From positions 1-64,000 of the forward strand of contig JAHHDR010000039.1 of assembly GCA_019739215.1 (NCBI GenBank): DNA of 64,000 nucleotides, given 5' to 3'. The stretch comes from Rhizobium sp. (lineage in GTDB: Bacteria > Pseudomonadota > Alphaproteobacteria > Rhizobiales > Rhizobiaceae). Below the pieces are notes generated by a model. The model was not told the origin of the DNA. It worked only from the letters and a program-made list of their open reading frames with translations, and ran no database searches. The first letter of the stretch is position 1; every line of letters begins with the position of its first letter. A program made the position numbers and the translations under genes. Of the stretch, positions 28,440-36,831 are shown piece after piece.

Positions 28440-29204
28440 ATGATCGATGATGAGCAACGGCAACTGTTGGGCGCCTTTCTCCGGGCGCGGCGCGAAGCAA
28501 TGGAGCCGGCCGGTGGCGGACGGCGCAGAACGCCCGGCCTGCGGCGGGAAGAACTTGCACAGCGTGCCGGCATCAGCGCGACCTGGTGCGCCTGGCTCGA
28601 GCAGGGCAGGGAGGTGCAGGCGTCGCCACACGCGCTGTCTCGCTTGGCGCATGCGCTGGACCTGACGCGCGCGGAGCGGGTCTACCTTTTCGAACTTGCC
28701 GGGCGGCACGACCCCGAAGCACCGGCTCCGACCGCGCCGGTTCCACCCGCGCTCTCGGCCGCCGTGGCTGCGATGTCATGCCCCGTCTATGGCCTCGACA
28801 GGTTCTGGAACGCCTGCTGCTGGAACGCGGCTGCCGAGACATTGTTCTCGAACTGGCTGGCGCAGGGCCCGCGTCCGAATCTGCTGCGCTACATCTTCAT
28901 CGATCCGTCAGCGCGGGCCTTCATACCCGACTGGGATGCGCGGGCGCTGCGCATCCTGGCTGAATTCCGGTCGGACTACAGTCGTGGCCGACATGATCCC
29001 GAGATGACGGGCCTCGTCGCCGAACTCACAGCCGGCAGCGCGGTGTTTGCGCGCGGCTGGCAGCGCCAGTCCGTCCTGGCCAGGGAGGGAGGTCTTCGGA
29101 CATTTCGCGGACCTGACGGAAATGTCCGTCCATACCAGCAACATACACTCGTTCCGCCGGAACAGCCCGACTACAAGCTCGTCATTCTGGTGCCTGCGGA
29201 GTGA
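28440..29204 (+). CDS. XRE-type helix-turn-helix regulator with MmyB-like ligand domain
   Basis: A 254-aa protein: N-terminal HTH (RRTPGLRREELAQRAGISATWCAWLEQGR split across residues about 27-58), then a C-terminal MmyB-like PAS-related domain (VYGLDRFWNACCWNAAAETLF, LLRYIFIDPSARAFIPDW) that binds fatty acids in relatives. It is divergent from the methyltransferase gene and is its likely regulator. No ribosome site is visible before the ATG, in line with the suspected leaderless transcript. Confidence 0.85.
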   Translation: MIDDEQRQLLGAFLRARREAMEPAGGGRRRTPGLRREELAQRAGISATWCAWLEQGREVQASPHALSRLAHALDLTRAERVYLFELAGRHDPEAPAPTAPVPPALSAAVAAMSCPVYGLDRFWNACCWNAAAETLFSNWLAQGPRPNLLRYIFIDPSARAFIPDWDARALRILAEFRSDYSRGRHDPEMTGLVAELTAGSAVFARGWQRQSVLAREGGLRTFRGPDGNVRPYQQHTLVPPEQPDYKLVILVPAE

Positions 29205-29342
29205 TGGTGCATCGGAGGCTTTCCGGCGTGGTGTTGAAAAATATGACAATAACCCGGAATGTGGGGGGATAATCTTAACCCTTCCGCAAAATATCGGCTG
29301 CTATTTGTTTCTGCAGTGGGGCATTGCCGGAAGGATTGGGGC

Positions 29343-30173
29343 ATGGATTTCCTAGGTGTTTCCGGAATGCATTATTCCGGCGAGTCGTTGAGGGGCAATC
29401 GGATCCTCGTCGCCGAAGATTCCAATGTCTTCACCTCGATGATCAAGCAGCGGTTTCAGGAACTGCTCGAGATCGACGTCGAGACTTGTCGCAACTTCGA
29501 GGAACTCCAACTTGCCAACGAAAAGTCGGATGTTCCGATCCGGCTGGCGATTTCCAACATGAACCTGCCTGGTGCCGAGCAGGGCGAGGCGCTGAACTAT
29601 CTCGTCGACGTTTCGATCCCGACGATCGTTTTCACCGGCACACTGCAGGATGCGACACGCGACAGGTTGCTCTCCAACCAGATCGTCGACTACATTATCA
29701 AGGACAGCGTCTTTGCCGTCGACATGCTGGTCGAGGCCGTCTGCCGGTACCTGACCAACCACATGCACCACGTGCTGATCGTCGACGACAGCCAGACCGC
29801 GCGGGCGCTGCTCACAACGCGCCTTAAGCGCTACAACTTCAAGGTGAGCGCTGCCGATTGCGGCTCAAAGGCCCTCGAGATCCTCAAGGCCAATCGCGAC
29901 ATCACCCTGATGATCACGGACTACAATATGCCCGATATCGACGGGTTCGAACTGACGCGTCGAATCCGCGCCCACGTGGGCTCCAACCAGTTGAGGATCA
30001 TCGGCGTGTCATCCTCGACCGATCGGCTGCTGTCGGCGCGCTTCCTCAAAGCCGGCGGCAACGATTTCATGATGCGGCCGTTCATCGACGAGGAGTTCTA
30101 TTGCCGGGTGAACCAGAATCTGGACACGCTCTCGCAGATGAAGTTCCTCCTTGCTCGCCAGCAGAAGAAATAG
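29343..30173 (+). CDS. two-receiver-domain response regulator (REC-REC)
   Basis: A 276-aa protein with two tandem receiver domains and no output domain. The first (about residues 18-138) keeps the acidic start ILVAEDSN but has Asn where the phosphoacceptor Asp should be (AISNMNLPG), so it is probably not phosphorylated. The second (about 141-270) is complete: VLIVDDSQT, LMITDYNMPDIDG with the Asp, VSSS and the Lys region. The start is the ATG at 29343. It lies just upstream of another REC-REC protein with a GGEEF domain, and the pair probably works together in c-di-GMP control. Confidence 0.85.
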   Translation: MDFLGVSGMHYSGESLRGNRILVAEDSNVFTSMIKQRFQELLEIDVETCRNFEELQLANEKSDVPIRLAISNMNLPGAEQGEALNYLVDVSIPTIVFTGTLQDATRDRLLSNQIVDYIIKDSVFAVDMLVEAVCRYLTNHMHHVLIVDDSQTARALLTTRLKRYNFKVSAADCGSKALEILKANRDITLMITDYNMPDIDGFELTRRIRAHVGSNQLRIIGVSSSTDRLLSARFLKAGGNDFMMRPFIDEEFYCRVNQNLDTLSQMKFLLARQQKK

Positions 30174-30377
30174 GACGGTCGTGCCGAATTGACGCGGATG
30201 TGCTTGCCTGTTTCGGACAATCTACTTCCAGGAGTGCCCTGAATAGGCGCGCTGCCCAATAATCCGGCACTGCATTAACCCTTCCGAAAGCAAGGCGAGA
30301 ATATCGTCTGCAGCTAGAACTTGAGCCGCTGGGAATCGTGCGAGAAGCAATCTAAGCGATTGCTGCGGTGCTTGCCG

Positions 30378-31758
30378 ATGAAGCATTCGGGTTCTGAGGA
30401 ATGGGTTACAGGGGGACGGCCGGACGTGGGGTTTCGCAGTAACGCCAGCAGAGCGGGACGGCCGAAAAAGTTCGAAGGGCGGCGTGTGCTGCTTGTCGAG
30501 GATACGCGGCTCTATAGCGTTGCCGTACGCAGCCTGCTCGAATCCCGGTTTGGTCTGGTCGTCGTCCATTGCGCCACTCTCGCGGCCGTCCGCCGCGAAC
30601 TCGACGCCAGCGGTGACCGGTTTGATGTCGCCATCGTCGATCTCTGCCTCGCCGACGCGCCGCATGGCGAAACCCTGGAATATGTCCTGGGACGTTCCAT
30701 TCCCGCCATCGTCTTTTCCGGCTATACCAGCGAGGCGCGCCGCGAGACGGTTCTCGCGAGCGGCGCGGCCGAACTCGTCTACAAGAATTCACCGCGCTCG
30801 CTCGACAATCTGGTCGATGCCATCGAGCGCGTCCTTTCGCTGTCTCTCCCGACTGCTCTGATCATCGATCCGGAGGAGGGGCGGTCCGACGTGGCGAAAG
30901 CGATCGGCCGCCACATCTTCGACGTGGTGCATTGCCGGACAGAGGCGGAAGCGCTTGCGGCACTCGACGGGGCAAACGGCGCGATCGAACTGGTGGTGGT
31001 GCGCGATGATCTGGCGCGCCGCGACGGTTATGCATTGCTCGACACGCTGGCACAACGCCTCGGCGAGGATGCCGTCCGGGTCGTCGGTTTCACCGCCGAA
31101 CCTGCATTCGATGCCGTCAGCCGTTTCCTGAAGGCCGGCGGACACGATTTCCTGCAACTGCCGATGAGCGCGGCCGATATCGAGGGGCGACTGACACATA
31201 CTCTGGCCATGCATCGCCAGATCCAGTCGCTGCAGCGGATGGCGTCGCGTGACTACCTCACTGACATGCTCAACCGGCGCTACTTCTTCGACCGGGGACC
31301 CAAGCTTGTCGAAATGTGCCTGCGGCAGAAGGCGCCTGTCTGCACGGCGCTGCTCGACATCGATCACTTCAAGCGCCTAAACGACACTTATGGCCACGAG
31401 GTCGGGGATCTGGTTCTCAAGGCGGTGTCGCGCAAGCTGCTGCAGCTCGTCGGGGAAAAAACAGCATCTGGCGGCGCGCATCGGCGGCGAAGAGTTCGCG
31501 CTGCTGCTCACTCACATGAATATCGAACAGGCTTACGAGTTCTGCGAGCGTATCCGCATCGAACTGTCGAATACGCGGGTTGCGATCGACGAAGAGGATA
31601 TCTCCGTCACGGTGTCGATGGGACTTGCCAGCATTTCGGAGTCCGAAACCTTCGACAACTACCTCAACGCCGCCGACCAGTATCTCTACCTGGCAAAGCA
31701 TTCCGGGCGAAACAGGGTGTTTTCGGACTATCAGGTGCTGAAGATCGCCGCGTCCTGA
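30378..31758 (+). pseudogene. PleD-like REC-REC-GGEEF diguanylate cyclase, frameshifted at an A6 run
   Basis: The N-terminal frame encodes two receivers (first: VLLVEDTR and VAIVDLCLAD with a phosphoacceptor Asp; second more degenerate: LIIDPEEG, VVVRDDLARRDG) and the start of a GGDEF domain (RDYLTDMLNRRYFFDRG, LLDIDHFKRLNDTYGHEVGD). The rest of the domain, with ARIGGEEFALLL through SVTVSMGLASIS and the C-terminus, continues in another frame. Deleting one A from the AAAAAA at 31456-31461 restores a 459-aa product. The domain order is that of PleD. The RxxD inhibitory site is absent. Whether the gene is broken or the base is a sequence error cannot be decided here. Confidence 0.8.
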
Positions 31759-31774
31759 GACGCGGCGTTGGTCG

Positions 31775-32818
31775 TCACATCACCGCGCCGTTGATGCTGG
31801 GCATCGTCGAGAGATGCTTGCGGTCGGCACGCTCCTGCTGCGGGGAGCGGCCATAGAGTTCTCGATAGCACTTCGAGAAGTGCGAGGCGGAGACAAAACC
31901 GCAGGCCACCGCGACTTCGACGACCGGCATCGACGATTGAACGAGCAGGTGCCGCGCGCGGTCGAGACGGATTTCAAGATAGTAGCGGGCAGGGGACCGG
32001 CCCATTTCCTGGCGGAAGAGTCGCTCGATCTGGCGGCGCGAAAGGCCGGCCTTGTCGGCGATGTCGACCAGCGACAGCGGTTCGGCGAGGTTGTTCTCCA
32101 TGATCTCGATGATCGACAGAACCTTGGAGTTCTGCACGCCGAGGCGGGCGCGGAGCGGCAGGCGCTGGCGATCCGATGCCGAGCGGACGCGGTCGGTCAG
32201 GTGCTGTTCGCAGACCCTGTTGACGAGATTGTCGCCGAAATCCTGGCGGATGAAATGCAGCACCATGTCGAGCGATGCCGTTCCGCCGGCGCAGGTGTAG
32301 ATGTTGCCGTCGATCTCGAAGAGGTCGGCATGGACGTCGGCCTGCGGGAAAGCCTCGGCGAAGCCGGGCAGGTTTTCCCAGTGGATCGCGCAGCGCTTGC
32401 CGTTGAGCAGGCCCGCCTGAGCGAGCACGTGGGCGCCGGTACAGAGGCTGCCCACCGCGATGCCGCGATTGTGCACTTCGCGCAGATAGGCGTTGACGGA
32501 TTTGTTGCGGAAATCCTCGACATAGATGCCCGAACAGATCAGCACCATGTTGGGCCGGTTCTCGCCGGTCAGGTTGCGCCGCTCGTCGGCCAGTGCCGTC
32601 TTTGCTTCCAGCGCGATGCCCGAGGAGGAATAGACCTTCTGGCCATCGACGGACGAAAGGCGCCACTGATAGGCTTCATAGCCCAGCATGCGGTTGGCGA
32701 TGCGCAAGGTTTCGACGGCTGCCGAGAAGGGCAGCATGGTGAAGTTCGGGACGAGGAAGAAGACGATCGTGCGCTTGATCGACGGCTTCTTGGGCAGTGG
32801 AAAGCTCTCTGGCCGCAT
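31775..32818 (-). CDS. GlxA family AraC-type transcriptional regulator (GbdR/CdhR-like)
   Basis: A 347-aa regulator. Residues about 15-190 form a DJ-1/PfpI-like domain (IVFFLVPNFTMLPFSAAVETL, GSLCTGAHVLAQAGLL) and about 235-335 a double AraC HTH (PLSLVDIADKAGLSRRQIERLF, VEVAVACGFVSASHFSKCYRE). This architecture matches GbdR and CdhR, which control glycine betaine and carnitine catabolism in Pseudomonas. ATG at 32818 follows GAGAGGAAG. Given the nearby corrinoid methyltransferase locus, control of quaternary amine use is a reasonable inference. Confidence 0.85.
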   Translation of the reverse strand: MRPESFPLPKKPSIKRTIVFFLVPNFTMLPFSAAVETLRIANRMLGYEAYQWRLSSVDGQKVYSSSGIALEAKTALADERRNLTGENRPNMVLICSGIYVEDFRNKSVNAYLREVHNRGIAVGSLCTGAHVLAQAGLLNGKRCAIHWENLPGFAEAFPQADVHADLFEIDGNIYTCAGGTASLDMVLHFIRQDFGDNLVNRVCEQHLTDRVRSASDRQRLPLRARLGVQNSKVLSIIEIMENNLAEPLSLVDIADKAGLSRRQIERLFRQEMGRSPARYYLEIRLDRARHLLVQSSMPVVEVAVACGFVSASHFSKCYRELYGRSPQQERADRKHLSTMPSINGAVM

Positions 32819-33009
32819 GGTCTTCCTCTCAATGTCGCATGAGAACAAAACTGTCTATATGCGCCAGGAAACAATTGCGCAATAGCGACACTGGATAGAC
32901 TGTTTGCGCCACCCTCAAGAGAGGGTTAAGATTAGTGCGTCATTTCAATCGGCAGATTTGTCGCACGTGGAATATGACTGAAGAAAAGCTGCAATCGTGA
33001 ATATGAGTT

Positions 33010-33047
33010 GGTCCCGGCGCTGCATCCAGGAGGATGCTACCGGGACC
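33010..33047 (-). terminator. stem-loop downstream of the first DUF1127 gene
   Basis: Nested inverted repeats GGTCCCGG (33010-33017)/CCGGGACC (33040-33047) and GCATCC/GGATGC. There is no T-run on either side, so this may be a transcript-stabilising hairpin rather than a true terminator. Confidence 0.5.
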
Positions 33048-33061
33048 ATCTTGCGGTGGCG

Positions 33062-33250
33062 TCACTTTGCATTCGCGCGCTCCGCCGCCCGGAAGCCGAT
33101 GTCCTTCATGACGGCATAGGGCAACGATTCGATATCCCGCATCATGCGATATTCGCGCCACCTGCCGACGATCGCGGCGATGAAGCCGGTCGAGGTGAAG
33201 TGGCGCCTGTGGTCCGAAACCGGGCCGGTCCGATAGCTGCTGCTGCGCAT
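33062..33250 (-). CDS. DUF1127 small protein
   Basis: A 62-aa basic protein. The C-terminal core, VGRWREYRMMRDIESLPYAVMKDIGF, is the DUF1127 signature (W-R.....L..L....L.DIG.). DUF1127 proteins of Rhizobiales and Rhodobacterales are Arg-rich and have been linked to RNA turnover and phosphate or carbon metabolism. ATG follows AGGAG. A second DUF1127 gene lies 83 bases upstream on the same strand. Confidence 0.8.
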   Translation of the reverse strand: MRSSSYRTGPVSDHRRHFTSTGFIAAIVGRWREYRMMRDIESLPYAVMKDIGFRAAERANAK

Positions 33251-33333
33251 TTCGATCTCCTGTGGTTGCGTGTTGCACCTGCTTGAAATTAAGCGTGGCA
33301 GACGCATAAGACAAACGAATATGTCTTATGCAT

Positions 33334-33516
33334 TCAATCAACGAAATTGACGAATTCATCCTGATCGGGCGCGGCGCCGATGTCGCGGGCGACATAGGCC
33401 GGCAGACGCGCCAGTTCGCGCCTCAAGCGGGCCTTGCGGCTGGCATGACGCGCACGGTGAAGGCGGTCTTCGATGGCACCGGCGATTGCTGTTGGGGTGA
33501 ATGACGACAGTCTCAT
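33334..33516 (-). CDS. DUF1127 small protein (second copy)
   Basis: A 60-aa protein, MRLSSFTPTAIAG at the start, then a very basic helix (DRLHRARHASRKARLRREL) and LPAYVARDIG, the DUF1127 end motif. ATG is preceded by AAAGGAG. It is more diverged from the family than its neighbour and lacks the Trp. Divergent from the LysR gene across a 125-bp spacer. Confidence 0.75.
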   Translation of the reverse strand: MRLSSFTPTAIAGAIEDRLHRARHASRKARLRRELARLPAYVARDIGAAPDQDEFVNFVD

Positions 33517-33641
33517 GGTCTTCTCCTTTTCAGATTTTCCGAGGCGTCTTGCCTTGAGCATCTTGACCTTGAACCTGAGTTGATGTTCAATCAAACGAAT
33601 TGCAGTGAGCTTATCGTTAAGAAAAATTGATGGAGAGCCTG

Positions 33642-34553
33642 ATGGCCAAGTCTGTGCCGGCATCCCTCCCGCTTCTCGAACTCGATGTGATGAAGACATT
33701 CATCGCGATCGCCGAGACGGGCAATTTCACCACGGCTGCGGAGGCGGTCTTCCGGACTCCGTCGGCCGTGTCGATGCAGATCAAGAAGCTTGAGGATACG
33801 CTGGGCGTGCCTCTGTTCAGGCGCGACGCGCGCTCGGTGGCGCTGACGCATCACGGCGAGATGCTGTTATCCTATGCCAAGCGGCTGATTTCGCTGAACA
33901 ACGAAGCCGTGTCACGCTTCGTCGTTCCGGAAATGAACGGCATCGTCAAGCTTGGGGCGCCCGACGATATCGGTGAACTCATGCTGCCGGGCATTCTCCG
34001 CCACCTCTCCGAGACGTGGCCGCAACTCGCTATCGACGTGACGATCGAGTCGTCCGGCAATCTGCATCGCGGCGTCGAGGAGGGCAGGCTGGATCTGGCG
34101 CTCTACAATTTTCTCAATGCCGTTCGCGCCGATCCGGCCGAGAAGGTCATGAGCGAGAGGCTGGTCTGGGTCGGCAAGAAGCACGGGCAGGCCCATCTCA
34201 AGCAGCCATTGCCGATCTCGGTCTGGGATTCAGGCTGCATCTGGCGTACGCGCGCGCTGGAGCAGCTTACCAAGTCCGAGATCGAGTTTCGCATCGCCTA
34301 TTTCTGCGGCAGCCATATGGGCCAGACCGCGGCGATCCGCGCCGATATCGCGATTGCGCCGCTGGCGCGGTTCCTTGTCCGTGACGACATGGTGGTGCTG
34401 GGCGAGCGAGATGGACTGCCGGACCTCGGGACCTACGACATCGGCCTTGCCGTTCGCAAGGGCGCGTCGCAGCCTGCACTCGCCGTGGCGGACTATGTCC
34501 GATCGGCGCTTGGCGACTATGCCAACCAGCAGCCGACAGCGGTCGCGGCCTGA
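33642..34553 (+). CDS. LysR family transcriptional regulator
   Basis: A 303-aa regulator. N-terminal winged helix (MKTFIAIAETGNFTTAAEAV, SAVSMQIKKLEDTLGVPLFRR) and a substrate-binding-protein-like effector domain. ATG 33642 is chosen for the GGAG eight bases before it; an earlier ATG at 33630 is possible. It converges on the RACo-like gene at the end of the C1 operon and could regulate it. Divergent from the DUF1127 pair. Confidence 0.88.
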   Translation: MAKSVPASLPLLELDVMKTFIAIAETGNFTTAAEAVFRTPSAVSMQIKKLEDTLGVPLFRRDARSVALTHHGEMLLSYAKRLISLNNEAVSRFVVPEMNGIVKLGAPDDIGELMLPGILRHLSETWPQLAIDVTIESSGNLHRGVEEGRLDLALYNFLNAVRADPAEKVMSERLVWVGKKHGQAHLKQPLPISVWDSGCIWRTRALEQLTKSEIEFRIAYFCGSHMGQTAAIRADIAIAPLARFLVRDDMVVLGERDGLPDLGTYDIGLAVRKGASQPALAVADYVRSALGDYANQQPTAVAA

Positions 34554-34610
34554 GCTTTGGCGACATGCTGACATGAAGCGCGTCCATCACCGGCGCGCTT
34601 CCGTATGTTA

Positions 34611-36689
34611 TCAGCCCCGGTCGCGCCGGCGCCGGCGTCCGCCGCCTTCGTCTCCGCCACCTGAAGTGACCACCTTGCGTTCCGGCAAGGTCACGACCTT
34701 TGCGAGTTCGGGGAAGGCATCCACCTTGTTGGGCATCGCCATGGCGTCGATGAAGAGCTGCTGGAAATGCGGCTCCAGCGCCGTCTCGATCTTCTCGATC
34801 TTCGACACCTGCTTCTCGATCTCGCGGCGATGGTCGCGGTTGAGCAGGGCCATCAGCGCACCGGTGCCGGCGGCGTTGCCGACCGCCTTGACCTCGGTGA
34901 GGTCGCAGTCGGGAATCAGCCCGAGCACCATGGCGTATTTCGGATCGATGAAGGAGCCGAAGGCGCCGGCGAAGCGGATCTGGTCGACCTTCTCCACGCC
35001 CTGCTTTTCCATCAGCAGCTTGATGCCGGCATAGAGCGCGGCCTTAGCGAGCTGGATCGCGCGGACGTCGTTCTGTGTGACGGTGATGCGTTGTTCGCCG
35101 TCGCGAAGCAGGTATGAGAAGGTGCGGCCGGTGGCAATGATGCGGTGGCTCGTTGCCGCCATGGCGCCATCGACGACGCCGTCTTCGGAGATGATGCCGG
35201 ACAGGTACATCTCGGCCACAACCTCGATGATCGCCGAGCCGCAGATGCCTGTCACGCCGACGCTGGCGGCGGCCTCCTCGAAACCGTCCTCGTCGGACCA
35301 TTGGTCGACGCCGATCACGCGGTACTTGGGCTCAAGGGTCACGGGATCGATGCGGACCCGCTCTATGGCGCCGGGTGCCGCGCGCTGGCCCGAGGAAATC
35401 TCGGCGCCTTCGAAAGCAGGACCGGTCGGCGAGGACGCCGCCACCACCCGTGCGCGGTTGCCAAGCATGATCTCGGCATTGGTGCCGACATCGACCAGCA
35501 ACATCATCTTGTCCTGGCGGTAGGGACCCTCCGAAAGTGTCGCGCCAGCGGCATCGGCGCCGACATGGCCGGCAATGCAGGGCAGGAGATAGACGCGGGC
35601 GCCGCGATTGACCTGGATATCGATATCATGCGCCCAATATTGCAGCGCGCCCGAGACGGCGAGCGCGAAGGGCGCCATGCCGAGTTCGGTCGGGTCGATG
35701 CCGAGGAACAGGTGGTGCATGATCGGATTGGCGACGAAGACCATGTCGAGGATATCGGTCCTGTCGACGCCGCCTTCCTCGCACACCTTGCCGATAAGGC
35801 CGTTGATCGCCTCGCGCACGGCAATGGTCATCGCCTCGCGTCCGTCCGGGTTCATCATCACGTAGGAGACGCGGCTCATCAGGTCTTCGCCGAAGCGGAT
35901 CTGCGGATTGGAGGTGCCGGTCGAGCCGACGATGCGGCCTGAAAGCAGCGATACGAGATGCATGGCGATCGTGGTTGAGCCGATATCGCAAGCAATTCCG
36001 TAGGCCTCGTTCTTCAGACCGGGATAGAGTGCCACGATAAAGGGTCGCGACGAATCCATGTCGCGGTGGATCGCGGCGGTGACCCCCCAGTTGCCCTTGC
36101 GCAGGATTCCCTGCACCTGCGGAATGAGATGCGGGGCGATCAGCAGGTCCTTGAAGCCCCAGTCCTGCTCGATCATGAGCTTGAGCCGGTCCAGATCGCC
36201 GAGCGGCTTGTGCATGTCTGGCTCTTCGATCTCGACATAGCAGAGCTGGACAGCGGAATTGCGCTCGATCACGCGGTCGGTTGCCGCCTTGCGGACCACC
36301 TGGGCATTGACGACCGTGTCCTGCGGCACGTCGATCACGAGATCGCCGAGAATTTCTGCCGAACAGGAGAGGCGGCGTCCCTCGGGCAGGCCGCGCACGC
36401 GGTCGTAGCGCTCTTCCTTGGGGCCGCGGGCGGTGATGTGGTCGTTGGACGAGACGATCTTGTGCTTGGCGAAATTGCCTTCCTGCACCACGACCTGGCA
36501 GCGTCCGCAGGTGGCGCGGCCGCCGCACACGCTCTCGACATAGACGCCGAGTTTGCGGGCTGCCTCCAGGACCGGGGTGCCGACAGGGAACCGGCCGCGC
36601 TTGCCCGAGGGCATGAAGAGAACGAGGGGATCTTTCTGCGTGCCTTCGGTCATGTTGAACTCGTTGTCGGCCAAGCCGTCCGTGCGCAT
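34611..36689 (-). CDS. RACo-like reductive activator of corrinoid proteins (2Fe-2S ferredoxin + ASKHA ATPase)
   Basis: A 692-aa protein. The N-terminal 2Fe-2S domain has Cys55, Cys61, Cys64 and Cys109 (SVCGGRATCGRCQ...LSCSAEI). The C-terminal ATPase half has the actin-like phosphate loop ACDIGSTTIAMHL and further DUF4445 elements (LLVDVGTNAEIML, GSAIIEVVAEM). This is the RACo arrangement, with a 2Fe-2S domain first, unlike RamA (C-terminal 4Fe-4S). It re-reduces corrinoid that has oxidised to Co(II), using ATP. The tail ends GGGRRRRRDRG. ATG 36689 has AGGAAG eight bases upstream. Last gene of the minus-strand C1 block. Confidence 0.88.
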   Translation of the reverse strand: MRTDGLADNEFNMTEGTQKDPLVLFMPSGKRGRFPVGTPVLEAARKLGVYVESVCGGRATCGRCQVVVQEGNFAKHKIVSSNDHITARGPKEERYDRVRGLPEGRRLSCSAEILGDLVIDVPQDTVVNAQVVRKAATDRVIERNSAVQLCYVEIEEPDMHKPLGDLDRLKLMIEQDWGFKDLLIAPHLIPQVQGILRKGNWGVTAAIHRDMDSSRPFIVALYPGLKNEAYGIACDIGSTTIAMHLVSLLSGRIVGSTGTSNPQIRFGEDLMSRVSYVMMNPDGREAMTIAVREAINGLIGKVCEEGGVDRTDILDMVFVANPIMHHLFLGIDPTELGMAPFALAVSGALQYWAHDIDIQVNRGARVYLLPCIAGHVGADAAGATLSEGPYRQDKMMLLVDVGTNAEIMLGNRARVVAASSPTGPAFEGAEISSGQRAAPGAIERVRIDPVTLEPKYRVIGVDQWSDEDGFEEAAASVGVTGICGSAIIEVVAEMYLSGIISEDGVVDGAMAATSHRIIATGRTFSYLLRDGEQRITVTQNDVRAIQLAKAALYAGIKLLMEKQGVEKVDQIRFAGAFGSFIDPKYAMVLGLIPDCDLTEVKAVGNAAGTGALMALLNRDHRREIEKQVSKIEKIETALEPHFQQLFIDAMAMPNKVDAFPELAKVVTLPERKVVTSGGGDEGGGRRRRRDRG

Positions 36690-36706
36690 TTCAATTCTTC
36701 CTAACG

Positions 36707-36732
36707 GGTGCAGTCTCCTGGCAGACTGCACC
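36707..36732 (-). other. 10-bp stem-loop in the RACo-like gene leader
   Basis: GGTGCAGTCT (36707-36716), loop CCTGGC, AGACTGCACC (36723-36732). It lies 18 bases upstream of the RACo-like start codon, just outside the ribosome site, so it could affect translation or mark an RNA-processing end. Confidence 0.6.
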
Positions 36733-36770
36733 GACTTCGCGGGAAACAATGTCCAGTTCCCGACATGCAA

Positions 36771-36803
36771 ATATCACCCTGTAGCTTTCGTGCAGGGTGA
36801 TAT
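36771..36803 (-). terminator. 11-bp stem-loop between methyl-THF methyltransferase and RACo-like genes
   Basis: ATATCACCCTG (36771-36781) pairs with CAGGGTGATAT (36793-36803) around an 11-base loop, 28 bases beyond the stop of the upstream gene. There is no T-run. It probably attenuates or protects the upstream message, lowering the RACo-like product relative to the catalytic proteins. Confidence 0.6.
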
Positions 36804-36831
36804 CGAATTTCGACCAGTCTTTGCCCGGCAA

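Noticed and set aside
31456..31461. Programmed ribosomal frameshift at the A6 run in the diguanylate cyclase
   Set aside because: The shift needed is +1 at GAA-AAA-ACA, which does not fit a known slippery heptamer, and similar single-base insertions occur in three other homopolymers nearby; a base error or mutation is simpler.
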